Part shown: positions 34,440 through 50,028 of the stretch, piece by piece
How positions within the stretch are numbered: position 1 is the first letter of the stretch
Layout: every line of letters starts with the position of its first letter
DNA from: Engraulis encrasicolus
Lineage: Eukaryota > Chordata > Actinopteri > Clupeiformes > Engraulidae
Assembly (NCBI RefSeq): GCF_034702125.1
Contig: NW_026945687.1
Span: 834,502-898,501, forward strand
Reading direction: 5' to 3'
Length of the DNA: 64,000 bases
Notes under the pieces: generated by a model
What the model was told of the DNA's origin: nothing
What the model saw: only the letters and a program-made list of their open reading frames with translations
Databases searched by the model: none
Translations under genes and position numbers: made by a program

Positions 34440-35243
34440 TTAAACACACACACAAACCAGATACTTCAAAAACATTGAGACAACACCATGGGAAAGGATG
34501 TGGGGGATGCCATGTTGTCCCTTGTTATAAGTAGTTAAATCTTGCACTGTGGTCGGCCGGGAGTATGCATGAGGCACAGCAGACTTGTAGTTTGTGCAGT
34601 TCCACCGATTCAGTGATGCAGCTGGAGAGCTGGTTGGTCCAAAACCTGGAGAACAGAATAAGATTTTAGTAAGTTATGTGTATCACAATAACTTCAATAT
34701 TCCAGTAGATCAGTTGTTTCTGAAATACCCCAACCAAGACCCTCTGGCACCAACAGCCATGTCATGTTGAAAGTAATTTAAATAATTTTTCTTCCCCATT
34801 CTGATGCTCGGTTTGAACTCAGGTGATCTCAACTATGTGTACTTGCCTAAATTCACAGAGTTGCCACCATGTCATTGGCAGATCAGAAATTTCTGTCAAT
34901 GAACAGTTAGAAATATATAAAATATAAACGTTTTAATAGAACTTAGTTTTATGTTGTCTGTTAAACAGATATTGCATTAAACATAGTCTGTGCATATTGT
35001 GGAGATATATTTTGTGTTTATTGAAGTATTTTTCAAAATGTTACTTTTCAAAAGGGCTTTGGCATTAACACGTCTCGATGAGTTATGAGGAATATACAAT
35101 GCTCAGCAATAATGAGCAAACAGCTTGACAATTTCGATGGGTGAGGACAAAGACAATGAAGGTGTATGGAGAAGCTTACCACTGATGTGTTCACTGCCTT
35201 GCCATAGCTCAGCTTGGAGGTCAGCACGGTCATTCAACAGCAA
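34440..35243 (-). CDS. Two exon-like segments that join in frame
   Basis: Segment 35243-35180 has acceptor CCACTTTCAG and donor GTG|GTAAGC and encodes LLLNDRADLQAELWQGSEHI. Segment 34645-34440 follows acceptor TGTTCTCCAG and reads FGPTSSPAASLNRWNCTNYK, then SAVPHAYSRPTT, to a TAA. Phases agree (1 then 2 nt). The protein is unrecognised and no start is visible. It could belong to another decayed repeat gene. Confidence 0.3.
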
Positions 35244-35260
35244 CTGAAAGTGGGGGAGAG

Positions 35261-35310
35261 ATTACATTACATTACATTTAGCTGACGCTTTTAACCAAAG
35301 CAACTGACAG
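35261..35310 (-). mobile_element. SINE 3' tail fragment
   Basis: On the minus strand this ends AAAAGCGTCAGCTAAATGTAATGTAATGTAAT, the tail shared with the SINE at 59594-59845 (GTCAGCTAAGTGAAATGTAATG). Only the 3' end is present. Confidence 0.55.
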
Positions 35311-35671
35311 TTAAAGGTTAGGTTGAGAAATATAGTTTAGACAACTTCCACTGTGCTCCGTTAAGGTTAAGGTCAGGAGAGTTTATATCAGCTGTATTTA
35401 AAAACAGACGATCACTTCTGCCCGCTGTCTTTCCCAAGACGCTTTTGGCAATTACAGATAACTTGTGATCGGTTGTCTTGAGATTTGTTTGTGCACATGA
35501 GTCTGTGTACAGAAGTGCAGACCACGTACATCATTTCGTTTTCACTTAAAAATCAAATGAAAGTGAATGGGCATAACATAACTGCAGGATAGCACAATAT
35601 CTAGAATATGTATAGGTCACTGTCACACAGATGAAAGTACTCTTATTGCCATATTCTTGGGCAAGTAGGCT

Positions 35672-36081
35672 TAAAGGACCAGTTCAGTCAATTTCAATAT
35701 GCTGTTGTATTGCTCACGCTACCCTTGACTTGTCAGTACTCGGTGATGCCACGAGATATGATTATTATCCGAGATGAGCTTTTCTAATGGGGGCAGCGTT
35801 TGTTTACATTTAAAAAAATGTTTTTGCATAGGACTACTCCAAACATTTCCCCGAAAGGTACCGCTGTTTGCTAGTTGTCTGCTGATGTTGTATAACCTTT
35901 CGGATGTTTTTGGGTGTTGGGAATAAATAAAAATGTTTTTTTGACATGTAAACAAAGCACTGCCCCCATTACAATGACCAAGATTTCGGAAGAAGAAAAA
36001 GAAATCTGAGGTACTGACAAGTCCAGGTTAGTGTGAGCATTACAACTGCATGTTAAAAAAAATGACTGAACTGGTCCTTTA
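35672..36081. mobile_element. 410-bp foldback MITE
   Basis: TAAAGGACCAGTTCAGTCA at 35672 and TGACTGAACTGGTCCTTTA ending 36081 are perfect inverted ends. Pairing continues inward (TGCTCAC(G/A)CTA, GACTTGTCAGTAC). No TSD longer than 2 bp is evident, so the superfamily is open. Confidence 0.75.
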
Positions 36082-36823
36082 TACGTGCTGTGCTATGTTA
36101 ATGGCAATAATTAATTTTATTTTGCTGAGCATTTGGTTAATTTCAATAGAATACTTTGGCACCACTTCTGATAACAGCAGATTAGTCTATGGTTTCTATG
36201 TGTTCTTATTTGGAATGCGTTGTGCACACTGCTTATAGCCGCCCGTAACGTGCTTCAACAGGGAAGGAAAGGCAACTTGCAGCCTGTTTAGAACATGTAG
36301 AGTAAGAATAATAGCGATGATCAGGACAAGATACAGCGGATTGAATTGCTTTACTTTATCTGACTCCCTTTACACGAATGGGATGGCTAAATAGGCTATA
36401 CATTTACTGAGGTCCCTACAAATGCTATACAACTAGAATTAGAGGTGGCTGCATTCACACACGATTGTGAAAAATATTGTGATTTTTTTTTTTAACTCAT
36501 TCATGTCAGTAGAATGTATAACTTAATGCATGATTTGACGCTGTGTCTTTCCATTACAAAGAACCTAACTCTCTCATCATTTAAACCCCTCAGCTTATCC
36601 TTGAAGGACCTCAGTAAAAAAAAACCCACGCATCATCATCATGAGAAAACATACAGTGATACAGTGTAGACTCAAAACTGAAGCGCTGTCTTGGAAATGG
36701 TCAACATTGAGAAGACGACAGCCGTACACTTTGATGTCTTCCTGATATTTCATTAAAACCAACCAGCTTTAACGTGAAGGCAGATGGTTCAAAATTATAA
36801 TGTTCATAAGTATATAAAAAACA

Positions 36824-36824
36824 T

Positions 36825-36876
<52 letters not shown>
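36824..36876 (+). repeat. (CT)n microsatellite
   Basis: About 26 uninterrupted CT units, directly beside the B-box-like remnant. Confidence 0.98.
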
Positions 36877-36881
<5 letters not shown>

Positions 36882-37005
36882 GGTCCTCCGCGGCCTCCTT
36901 TGTGGAGCAGGTGACATGATCTTCGTGCTCCTCTCTCACACACTGCTCACACACCAGTTCCTGGTCCTGGTGCAGAACAGCAGTATCCTCTCACTGTTCA
37001 CATCG
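36877..37005 (-). pseudogene. TRIM-type B-box zinc-finger remnant
   Basis: On the minus strand DQELVCEQCVREEHEDHVTC and STKEAAEDR resemble the second half of a B-box (C..C.....H..H followed by EA). An LFC in another frame just upstream would be the first half, so a frameshift and an in-frame TGA break it. TRIM-family origin is inference from spacing of Cys and His. It ends in the adjacent microsatellite. Confidence 0.4.
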
Positions 37006-37019
37006 CTGCGGACACGCAC

Positions 37020-38003
37020 ATCACAGATGCCTTGTGTCTTTTGTGTGTGTTAACAAAGTGCAAAAAAGGAGTGATGACATGGAGGTCCACTATAGTATAT
37101 ATTTTTGGTACTGCTGGTGCACCATGCGCAAACACAAAAAAGTCAATTCGAGTCATTCAGTTCGAGAGCAACACATCAAAATACTAGAAGTAGGCCTACT
37201 AGCATCTACTCCGCCTCGGCCAGGTTTCAGCAGCGAATGGGACAATCTTGTATTCAGAGCTGCCCCCTCAGAACACTTTCTCGGCCTACACACGAAATTC
37301 GAATGGACACGCTATAAAATGTGTATATATCATCCAACTTAATCAGTTATGCACCTGGCAAGTTGACAAGTCCTGACAACATATTCTTGAAATGTGTTGG
37401 TCTGCATGTGACACCACCGCAGTAGGCATAATGCCTGACTTGCTAACCCATAAGCAAATCAGGAGAAAAGCAAGAACTAATATAGACAACTATGCTGCCC
37501 TCGGTCTGCGTTACTGGTGCAGAACTAGACAGCTAGCGAACAGTTCAAGAGAAGGCAAGCTGAAGTGTAATTTTGTCCTTTTATTTTCTTTCTTTCATTT
37601 CCTTACTGACTTTTCTCTTGCACTTTCACTTTGTACCCTTGCACTTCCAATCTCAATACATCTCTTAACACTTCTCTTTACTGTAAAACTGTTAACAGAA
37701 AACAAAATAAACATACAACAGTTTCACTTACTTCAACATTTCCACGACACTTAAATTTACAAGCAACCCAGCGATCTATTTTCAGTCAACACAACGTGAC
37801 CTATTTTAGCTAAGTAGAATCTGACTAGCCAAACTTTACAGGAAAGTGAACATCACTTCTTGAGGCAAATAGATAGAAATATACATCAAAATATCAATGC
37901 AATTTCGTTACAAACAACATCCATCACAAAATGATTACTTACAGACTAATATTGTCCTAGGCTCAAGTGTGAAAATATATAAATTGCGGGAGAGATGAAG
38001 TCT
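37020..38003. other. No gene recognised
   Basis: AT-rich DNA; short open frames such as 37392-37754 plus are not supported by any motif. No inverted ends were seen. Confidence 0.5.
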
Positions 38004-38782
38004 GTGAGCGTGGTTATATGCGCATTAATAATTCGATTAAAATCACATTATTGCATTACTCCGATTAAAGAAATGTCATGTAACTCGAATAATTCGATTG
38101 GAATCAGATTTTAAGAAATCCGATTAGACGACGTCGATTATCTGATTTGGGTCCGATTGGATTTGTCATGTAACAGAATACTCCGATTAAACCCGGAGTA
38201 TTCTATCCCTCGCGCTGTTTCTATCAACTAATAAAAGGTAGACCTACGCTTGATTTAGCATTTAACATCGTACAATGGCCAACAAAAAAAGTCCACTTTT
38301 GGACCGAGGAGAGACCCATTAGACTACAGACGCAGGACCACCAGATTTTAAAATAGACATGGATGGGAGAAAGACAGGGAATGGGGAACTATTTTATATG
38401 GGAGCCTAGAATCGCTGCATGCACGTAGGAATCGGAGCTCGACTCTTTGCAAATCATCATTTTAGTCAGATAATTCTATGTGTGCCACCAGTGAAAACTG
38501 TACTTTTGATGGTGGGCTACTGTCTAAGATGCATGAGAAACTCGGCAGCACTTGCAGAAACGTCTGTTGTCTGATTGCTTCAGAATGCACAGATAAACTT
38601 CAGCCCGGCATTGATTAATGCAATGAAGAGAAGGTTGGCAAATTATTTTTTTTTTTTGTGTAGCATAATGTCAGTTGAAGCTTTTTGTAATTGTTGCATT
38701 GGGATCATGCCTTGTGCAATCATGTAAGCTAAGCAAACAGAGCACATAACAACATAGCTTTGTTATCTTATTCTGTAGTTAA

Positions 38783-39355
38783 CCCTATCCAGACTGGGGG
38801 GGGGGGTAAAAGTGCCCGCACCAACTTTGATGTCGTATAATTCCTTAACGACTTAAGCTATGACTACGAAACTTTGTGACTTTTCCTAACATTTAGTTGG
38901 CTACAGTTAGGTACCGAAAGATTAGGTTTATCATTTTTGCCGTTGCCATGGCAACGGTTTTCTGACAGGTATGTCTGACCAAAAATCACTTTACCATATC
39001 TATGACGCCATATATTTTCATATTTTTTTTGTTATTTCCATTAGCTTCAGTCAACTTTGTGAGCATGTAAGTGGTTTGAAGCACAAAACCATTAAAATTT
39101 AAGTGCATTACCTAAATTTGTTGGAAAATCCATTATGGCGAGATTTTGGGCATAATAAGATAATGATGTCATAATGACGTCATAATACCAGATAATTACA
39201 CAAAAATGATGTCATTCATAGATGTCCATATGTAGATCATCTTCCCCAAGTTTCGTAGTCATACGCTATTCCGTTCATGAGATATGAGGGGGGGGGGGTC
39301 AAAAGAGCCCCCCCCCCAGGCCCAGGAATGCCAAAAAAGCCCAGTCTGAATAGGG
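38783..39355. mobile_element. 573-bp TTAA MITE, complete copy
   Basis: TTAA (38779-38782) + CCCTATCCAGACTGGG and CCCAGTCTGAATAGGG + TTAA (39356-39359). G and C runs stand just inside both ends. The interior is noncoding and contains GTTGCCATGGCAACGG. A second, opposite-oriented partial copy occupies 1-325. Confidence 0.88.
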
Positions 39356-40440
39356 TTAAACCATAGGAACTAAATCACGCACCCAACGGCATTCGCGAAA
39401 CCAAGGGGATGGCTTCTGATGGGTTTTTAAAAAGTGTTCATAACTCATGCTACGTAGCAAGTGCTAAACCACTCAAACCTCTGACAGTCTGGCAACAGGG
39501 CAAGCCAGGGATCTAGCCAACATTAAAAGATATACCGGTAGTCGCATTTCCCACAGCACTGTTATAATAATTTCCCTAAAGCACTGTTATAAAGTCGATG
39601 CTCTATCTGCATCTTAGCGTCCAGGTTTGTGTCAGGCTCTACGACCATCTTCAGCTAAAACATTCCTGGGTAATTGCACTCGCTGCTTGTTCTCTAGAAG
39701 TGCCTGGGAGAACAAAGAACTCGCTTGTTACATCCAAATACGAATTTGCAACGTAGTCTAGTGATATGATTGCATATTACAGTTTAATGCACCATCTAGA
39801 TGAAACAAACAAACAGCCAACTTCCGAATGATGATATGGTCAATTTTGAGGGGATTCCGTGACAGCTCGCTTAGGCTACTTGCTTTGCTGAGGTTCGCTG
39901 CCAGGGGGATTCCCCCGCCCCTTCCCATCCCTTGCGTCAAGTAGCGACAAGAATTAATTCCTTTGGCCGACAACCACTTAGGTTATTTAGAACTAATTTA
40001 TTTAACAAGTGACATGTTCAACCGCTGCAACATTTTGTCACGTTTACACACATTGTTTATAGGCCTACACATTGTTCGGCAGCAATAGCAGAGACTTGTG
40101 GTTGTGCTTCTGTTAGGTAGTTCTAGGTTAAGCCTGGACGCGTGTCATTTGAATAGTTTTTAGGCGTGAAGTAGGGAAGAAAGTGTTTGAGAATGGATGA
40201 AATGACATCTTCAGATAGCTTGGCCTATGTGTTTTCCGAAACAACGGTTGTTTTCTTTTAGTGACGCGATAGAGTGGCAAAATGACAGCAATTTGACCTC
40301 TAGCTACAACGTTATTTTCAAAGACAAAATTAAAAAAAAAAAAGGTTTGGTTGAAAACAGATGTGTGCTACACTGTCCAACTGGAGGACAAATCTTGGGG
40401 TAGAGAATCAAATCATCCAATTCGATGACGTTCATTTAGC

Positions 40441-40565
40441 ATGTAGTTGTTCTTAATTTGTTCTTAAGTTGGTCTTGCGTCTAAAGACCAACTGAAGACC
40501 AACTTAAGACCAACTTAAGACCAACTCAAGAGCAACTTACGACCAACTCAAGACCAAATTCTTAG
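40441..40565. repeat. AAGACCAACTT tandem array with inverted lead
   Basis: About seven diverged 11-bp units AAGACCAACTT run from about 40483 to 40550. The preceding GTTCTTAAGTTGGTCTT is their reverse complement, so the block can fold on itself. Confidence 0.8.
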
Positions 40566-40671
40566 CAAAGACAAGAATCGAGAAACGGACCCCAGATCGG
40601 AGTATTCCACGTTCTATTTATAATCGGAGTAATGCTTAATCGATTTATTAATGTGCATGTAACCACGCTCA

Positions 40672-41869
40672 GTGTCTTAACGACAGAAAACACTTGAAAA
40701 CACTGGAACCTAACCAGGAAGTAGATTTGCGCTGAAGGCGCAGTACCGCGAGAAAGTCCACTAGGTGGCGGTATTCACCATAAGATTTACGTGGGAGAAA
40801 CTAAACTCGGGCATGGAGTTATATGGAAGGCAGAACAACAATTTTGGAACAAGCACATTGGAAACACGGTCTTTTCCGGACATCAGCTACTCTTAAATTT
40901 TCTGAAGGGACAGGTTGACGTAGCAATGGTGCGTGCCCACAGACGTGCACTAGCACTACAACATTATCAAACCCAAGTGTTTGATGATCACATCGTCATG
41001 ACTCACCTACATTGATGGAGGTTGCAAAGATGACAAATATTTAATCCTTTCGATGGATAATGTTTGGCATTGTTGTATTGTCTTTCGCGCTAATGTTTGA
41101 ACTCCCTCAGGTTAATCAAAATAATAAAACAGCTTTTGTGAATGGTTTGGAGACCAATTGACTTACACAACGGGAGACAATGTGAGGAAGTACAAAACCT
41201 CACGGGTAGGTTATTCCATTTTCCCGAACAGACCATAAAAAAACAGAGACAAAAAACCTCCGGGAAAACCTGGACGTGCGGCAACACCGCTCAGAGAAAT
41301 ATGCATTTAGCCTGACTTAATAGCTAGATACCAAATGCCCCATTACAAGTTCAGAATAGCCAACCAAAACGGCAAGGTTTCCCCTCATTATCGACTAAAT
41401 AATGATACATACATTATACACATATATTAACGCATTATGAATACAAGTAGGCTGATACAATAATAACCATCCAGATAAAATAGCTGCAGATAAAACAGTA
41501 ACACACTTTGGGGTAAACAAAATAGGCCTGCCTACCTACCACTGCGATTGAAATTACACAAAGTTTAAACAACTCCTGCCAAATAATACACCGTAGCCTA
41601 ACACATGCAGACATCAAATAATTAAGTTTACTCACGTTTCTTCGCACACAAGACACAAAATTAGAGATAAGAATACCCATCTGTCTGGTTCTAACACTAG
41701 CTAACATTAAATGGCTACCTAGCTAACAAATAAGGTATCCGTCATCGAAGCTAGCTAACACACAGAGAACATGTCATATTACATGTCATATACATTACAT
41801 GGCATCTGAGCATGCACGCGTGAAAAAGTGAGCAGGTGATGTCGTGTGGCAAACTTTATCAAATTATGG
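40672..41869. other. No gene recognised
   Basis: About 1.2 kb between the TGAGCGTGG element and the L1 fragment. A CACTAGGTGGCGGTA segment at 40760 and a duplicated ACATGTCATAT near 41774 are the only patterns noticed. Confidence 0.5.
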
Positions 41870-42690
41870 GAGAATTATAATACCTCTGATGGATTAACTT
41901 CAGCATATAAGAAAGGACAATTTTCGATTTGCTTTGGACTGTTTTCTAAAGACTTTAACTGCTTTGAACTGATTATTTTCGTCTTGGAGTGTCCCCCTCA
42001 TGTCTGATGGCGTGTGACGCAGCAAAGACGGCGGGGTTTTCAAACAGGAGAGCTGAACTAACATACTACAAAGATTAAATAAGAACTGTTTTCGATTTAT
42101 TTTCGACTGTTTTCAAAAGACACAAATCGCTTTCAAAGGAGTACTTTCGTCCTGGAGTTACCACCTCATGTTTGATGGCGTGTGACGCAGCAAAGACGCC
42201 GGGATTTTCAAACAGGAGAGCTGAACCACCAAACAAACGCCCAAATTCAGAACTAGAAAGCAGCCCTGAGACCTCCTTTTCACGTTCAACTTGGCCAAAA
42301 GAAATGTTCGAGATGGAGGATGTTCTGAATGAAATACGCGAAAAGCTGAAAAAACTTGACAAACTGGACTCAATCGCAGAAGACATCAAAGACTTAAAAG
42401 AAACTGTTTACGCAAACGGAATATCACTAGAGCAGACACGCAAGGACCTCGAATCGGTGAAAGGACAGGTGAAAAGTGTGGAGAAATCTGTTCGAGATGT
42501 TACGAGGGAAAATATACAACTGAAAGAGAGACCACTGGAAATGACAGCGCGTTCAATGCAAGACAACCTAATCTTCAGCAGTATCTCCGAGGAGAAGGAT
42601 GAGAATGTGGAAAAAGTACTTAAGACGTTCTTTTCAAAGGAGCTGGGCATCAACACGGAGATTGCCCAACAAGTTGGTTTCCTTAGAATC
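41870..42690 (+). mobile_element. 5' fragment of an L1-type LINE
   Basis: Two about 173-bp monomers (about 41925-42060 and 42098-42233) share CTCATGT(C/T)TGATGGCGTG, GACGCAGCAAAGACG and AACAGGAGAGCTGAAC, as L1 5' UTR monomers do. They lead into ORF1. The element stops at 42690, where another repeat begins; no ORF2 is in the window. Confidence 0.65.
42175..42690 (+). pseudogene. L1 ORF1p, truncated in the RRM
   Basis: ATG 42175 lies in the second monomer. The product starts MACDAAKTPGFSNRRAEPPN (basic, disordered), then a long coiled coil (EIREKLKKLDKLDSIAEDIK, heptads to about residue 120) and the start of the L1ORF1p RRM: ENIQLKERPLEMTARSMQDN, LIFSSISEEKDE and KELGINTEIAQQVGFLRIHG. The reading frame is then taken over by the CGGTAGCACTTTAC element (42692), adding a few foreign residues before a stop. 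It lacks the rest of the RRM and the C-terminal domain. Confidence 0.8.
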
Positions 42691-42691
42691 C

Positions 42692-43614
42692 ACGGTAGCA
42701 CTTTACAATAACCTTCCGCTATAAACAGTTAATAAACAGTTAGCAAACAGTTAACTATTAGTTAACTAAAGGTTAACTATACATTTATAGGTGTATACTA
42801 AACACTTACAAAGTTTTAAAATATATTTATTAGTCCTTCTGTAACACTTAATAGAACATAATTATAAGTTACTTAATATATCATTAAAATACTTTTATGA
42901 TTAATTAACTAACATATCAACAGTAACTTAAGCATAACAAGTGACTTATAAACTGTTAACTAATTATTACTTAATATATTATAATTATTAGTTGTAGTTT
43001 ACAATTTATAGTTCAATATTAACTAAGTACTTATTATTTAATCATTAATACATTGTAATTAAATAATTTTTAAGTGTTAATATTAACTAAACTATTGTTA
43101 ATTACTTATAAATCATTTCATAATAAGTATGTATAGTATTTATTAATGTATTACTAATGTTTAAAATTCAGTATGGGGAACCTTATGGTGAAGTTGGTTG
43201 AGCTTTATTAATGTATAACTAATGTTTAAAATTCTGCATTGAGAACCTTATTGTGAAGTTGGTTGAGCTTTACTAATGTTTTACTAATGTTTAAAATCCA
43301 GTATGGGGAACCTTATGGTGAAGTTGGTTGAGTTTTATTAATGTATAACTAATGTTTAAAATCCTGCATTGAGAACCTTATTGTGAAGTTGGTTGAGCTT
43401 TACTAATGTTTTACTAATGTTTAAAATTCAGTATGGGGAACCTTATGGTGAAGTTGGTTGAGCTTAATTAATATATAACTAATGTTTAAAATTCAGTATG
43501 GGGAACCTTATGGTGAAGTTGGTTGAGCTTAATTAATATATAACTAATATTTAACATTCAGAATGGGGAACCTTATGGTGAAGTTGGTTGAGATTAGTTA
43601 ATATGTAACATTAA
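42692..43614. mobile_element. CGGTAGCACTTTAC-ended element with 65-bp array
   Basis: It starts ACGGTAGCACTTTACAATAA, a terminus familiar from fish MITEs, and is followed by AT-rich TTAACTA-type sequence. The opposite terminus is not seen. The array units contain GGAACCTTATGGTGAAGTTG, which looks like a degenerate inverted copy of the same terminus, so the array probably grew from the other end. Confidence 0.5.
43150..43614. repeat. 65-bp satellite, seven units, alternating types
   Basis: Unit starts fall exactly at 43171, 43236, 43301, 43366, 43431, 43496 and 43561. Units 1, 3, 5 and 6 read GTATGGGGAACCTTATGGTG; units 2 and 4 read GCATTGAGAACCTTATTGTG; unit 7 begins GAATGGGG. This implies growth by a 130-bp dimer. 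Confidence 0.92.
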
Positions 43615-43949
43615 AGTGATACTGTCCCATTTTTGGACATAAGCTCATATTACACCTCCCCTTGAGTCAAGTTATTGAGTTTGACCTTTCGTTTTACCTG
43701 TACTTCTTGTCGTTCTCTGAGTACGGCAGTGCAAATTTTATCTCCAAGCTAGCAGTTAACATTGAGTTCTGAGACCAGCTAGCCGCCAGCTGTCTCATAG
43801 GACTCAATGTTTACTGCTAGCATGGAGGTAAAATTTGCACTGCCATACTAGAACGGTTGAACATACAGGAGGAGAAAGGTAAAACTCAATAATTTAACTC
43901 AAGGGGATGTGTAATATGAGCCTATTTCCAGAAATTGGACAGTATCACT
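43615..43949. mobile_element. 335-bp foldback MITE
   Basis: AGTGATACTGTCC at 43615 and GGACAGTATCACT ending 43949 are perfect inverted ends. Pairing continues almost through the element (CATATTACAC, CCCCTTGAG, GCTAGCAGT). TSD unclear. It abuts the satellite array. Confidence 0.82.
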
Positions 43950-44952
43950 AGAAATGATCACAGTACAAATGATTTTCACTTGGTCTCAAGAAATACATTT
44001 TCACACTGTTAGAAAGAGAGAAAAGAATTATCAATGATGTTAAACTGTTGTTACCCACTACTGAGTATGGTACACGTCAACGGTAGGCCAGGATCAATGG
44101 GCTACAGAATGTGACATTAGCCTTTGGGTAGAGTGAAAAAAATACCAATTAAAAGACAACATACAATATGTTTCTACAACATTTTCACCATTTATGCCTC
44201 AAAAATACGGAAGTGAAATAATCACCTTGGCAACGTTGAGCTACATTGCTGATAGGTCGACATCGCTGACAGCGCCAGCCAATCCAAAAACACCTACTTG
44301 AAGTCATATGTCCCGCCCTTCCACCCGATGCTGCAGATGAAAATATGTCATGGCGTCTCAAATTATTAACCAAGTCCTCAGCTGTGGAAATAGTCAACAC
44401 CGAAAATCCTGATTGTCACAAAACCACCAACGCAAGTTGAAATACAACTGGTGATCGGTAAGTGTGGAGAATACCAATATGATATGAAATGGTACTAGGG
44501 CCAACGAAATCTTGAAAGACTTATGAAACCATACGGTGATATTATTTAGCTTAGCGGCTAACCTGAGCCAGCCAAATGGCATTAGAGCTAACTTAACTTC
44601 AGCACCTTGTAACGGCATGTCGTAATGTACAGACACATTGTACAGTTGCAAACTGAACTGTACACGGAAAGTGCATATGTGCTATTTGGGGTCTTCGTAT
44701 TATTTGGCCGAAAACTATTATCCAAGTCTGCAATGTAGGCCCTATCTCAGTAGCATCATTGAAGTTGTGCAGGCGAGAGCCCTTGGATGTTCAGTTTCAC
44801 GTTGAATATTTTAACATCTGCGACCATTGGCGTTAAATATTATTAGGAATGTTTGTCTGCCACACCAAGTTAACCCCCTATACGGACATTTAGCATATTT
44901 ACCCACAGCTGCTGTAATAAATCCCTCTACAAATAATGTGCAAACCAATTAA
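43950..44952. other. No gene recognised
   Basis: Unique-looking sequence up to the piggyBac insertion site. Short open frames on the minus strand (44185-44400, 44394-44651) carry no motif. Confidence 0.5.
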
Positions 44953-45869
44953 TTAACCCCTTAAGCCGCACTGTGCCGCTCACGGCACGATGCCGCCATT
45001 TTGTTTTAAAAAAAATAAAGAATTTGTTGTCCTATAGACTGTACACAAGCTTATAATGGTCATACCACACACCGTTCGAAAGCTGAGAACGTCAGCTTTC
45101 ATATGAACCCATCCTCAAAGATCAACACTCTCCACACAGCTAACAGTGGGCTAATCTTCTCTGTGTGTGATGTCATCAAAATTGCAACCGAAAACGGGGT
45201 GTACTTACCTTTGAAAATTTCTCAATATTCCCAACGAATGTTTTATGGTCCAAGATTTCTTCTCTGAGTCATCCAGTGTCCACAATGTTGGAATATCCAG
45301 GCCATTTACTTCAAATCCTTGTGTTTTTGTGATAATCCCAATGTTTCTTGGCTTCCTGCATACGTTGTGTAATTGTATTTCTTCACTACAAGCGTCTTTG
45401 AAGACGAAGGAATCCACTCCACCGCACGAAATGCGCAAAACAGTGCCTGAATGATGTTCTCGAAGGTCTTAGCTTTTGATTGACACCACCCACGAGCCAA
45501 TCGGATCCTCCTATGGAAAGTTACAGGCGATTGAAGACCAATAGGGCACTGCTATTCAAATCTGACCTCCCGTCTTTACCTCGCCATTGGCGTAGGACAG
45601 TGAGAGTTTCGGGTTTCATGAGTCACTGAATATTATAGTTGAGATTCATAGCTTTCAAACGAGCTATCACTCGACTGCCTTGGACTTACAGAGAACCACC
45701 CACTTGCTGTTTTCGATGTTTGCGTAATTGCTCGCGTAAACAGCAAGCTGTAGAGTTTTGAGAGGACGCACGGTTACGCGAGAGAACAGTAGACTTTACA
45801 CAGACTTCGGAAGACAGCACGGGACATACAGTTTGCGTACAGTCTTACAGACAGTCTACTGCATGCAAA

Positions 45870-48691
<2,822 letters not shown>

Positions 48692-48733
48692 GACTCCCCC
48701 CTCCCCCTCTCCCCCCTACTTCTCTTTCTCTCA

Positions 48734-49198
<465 letters not shown>

Positions 49199-50028
49199 TT
49201 ATACACTGTATTAGTTTTGTATTATTAGTTATATTGATATTGTTATGTTATGTTCTTGTTTGTATATAGTTGATTTTTTAATTATTTTAAATATTTTGCC
49301 TTTCTTATTTCTACTATTTTATTAAATACTTGTTCATACTTCAATTGTTTTAGCCTTTCTTTCATCAATACCCCATAGACGTAATAAGAAAAAATGATAT
49401 TTTTGAGTTTATGCTTATGCCAATCTAATCCAAAATGTCTAGCACCCAATCCAAGTCCATGATTGGAAACCCCAAGATGTTAGCTTTCAATAGAAACCAG
49501 AACTGTGTTTCTAGCATGTGGCATTCTGAAGTTACAGGCTTTTGATTCTGGTGTCCTTCTTACCTATCCAAAAAGGTTCTTGGGCATCACCAAAAGGTAC
49601 CCAACAAAAGCGCATGGGTATACCAAGAGAAAAAAAACCATAAAATATTCATAGTTTGGTATTTTTCTTCCATTTCTTTTGCTGTTGGAAGCAGACACTT
49701 GTGTCTTTGGTCTCAATGTATCATTACAGAGCTGACATGTTGCTGGAGCTGTCAATCTCAGTCATCATCAAGAAAAGATGCTATACGGGAACAAAAAAAC
49801 TATATTTTTATTCCATTCAAACAACTGTATTTCTCTGATAGAACATCATAAAATCATACTGACACTTGACACCTGAGAGTGTTACCTTTACAATGGGTAC
49901 ATGCACATGCATGTATCTACAACCATGTGGGATCTGTGCTACTTTCAAATTGGGTATGCCAATTTCGCAAATGAAGTCTGAAAAAGGGGGTGCGTCTTAA
50001 GGGGTTAAACCTTTCCGTTTCACAGACA

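Larger units (their letters stand above)
38004..40671. mobile_element. 2.7 kb element with TGAGCGTGGTTA ends
   Basis: TGAGCGTGGTTATATGCGCA (38004) and TGCATGTAACCACGCTCA (ending 40671) are inverted. Homology continues about 60 nt through ATTAATAA(T/A)TCGATTA and GCATTACTCCGATT. ATTCGAT and TCCGATT words cluster at both ends. No TSD was settled. It contains the TTAA MITE 38783-39355 and a short tandem array. No transposase is seen. Confidence 0.6.
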
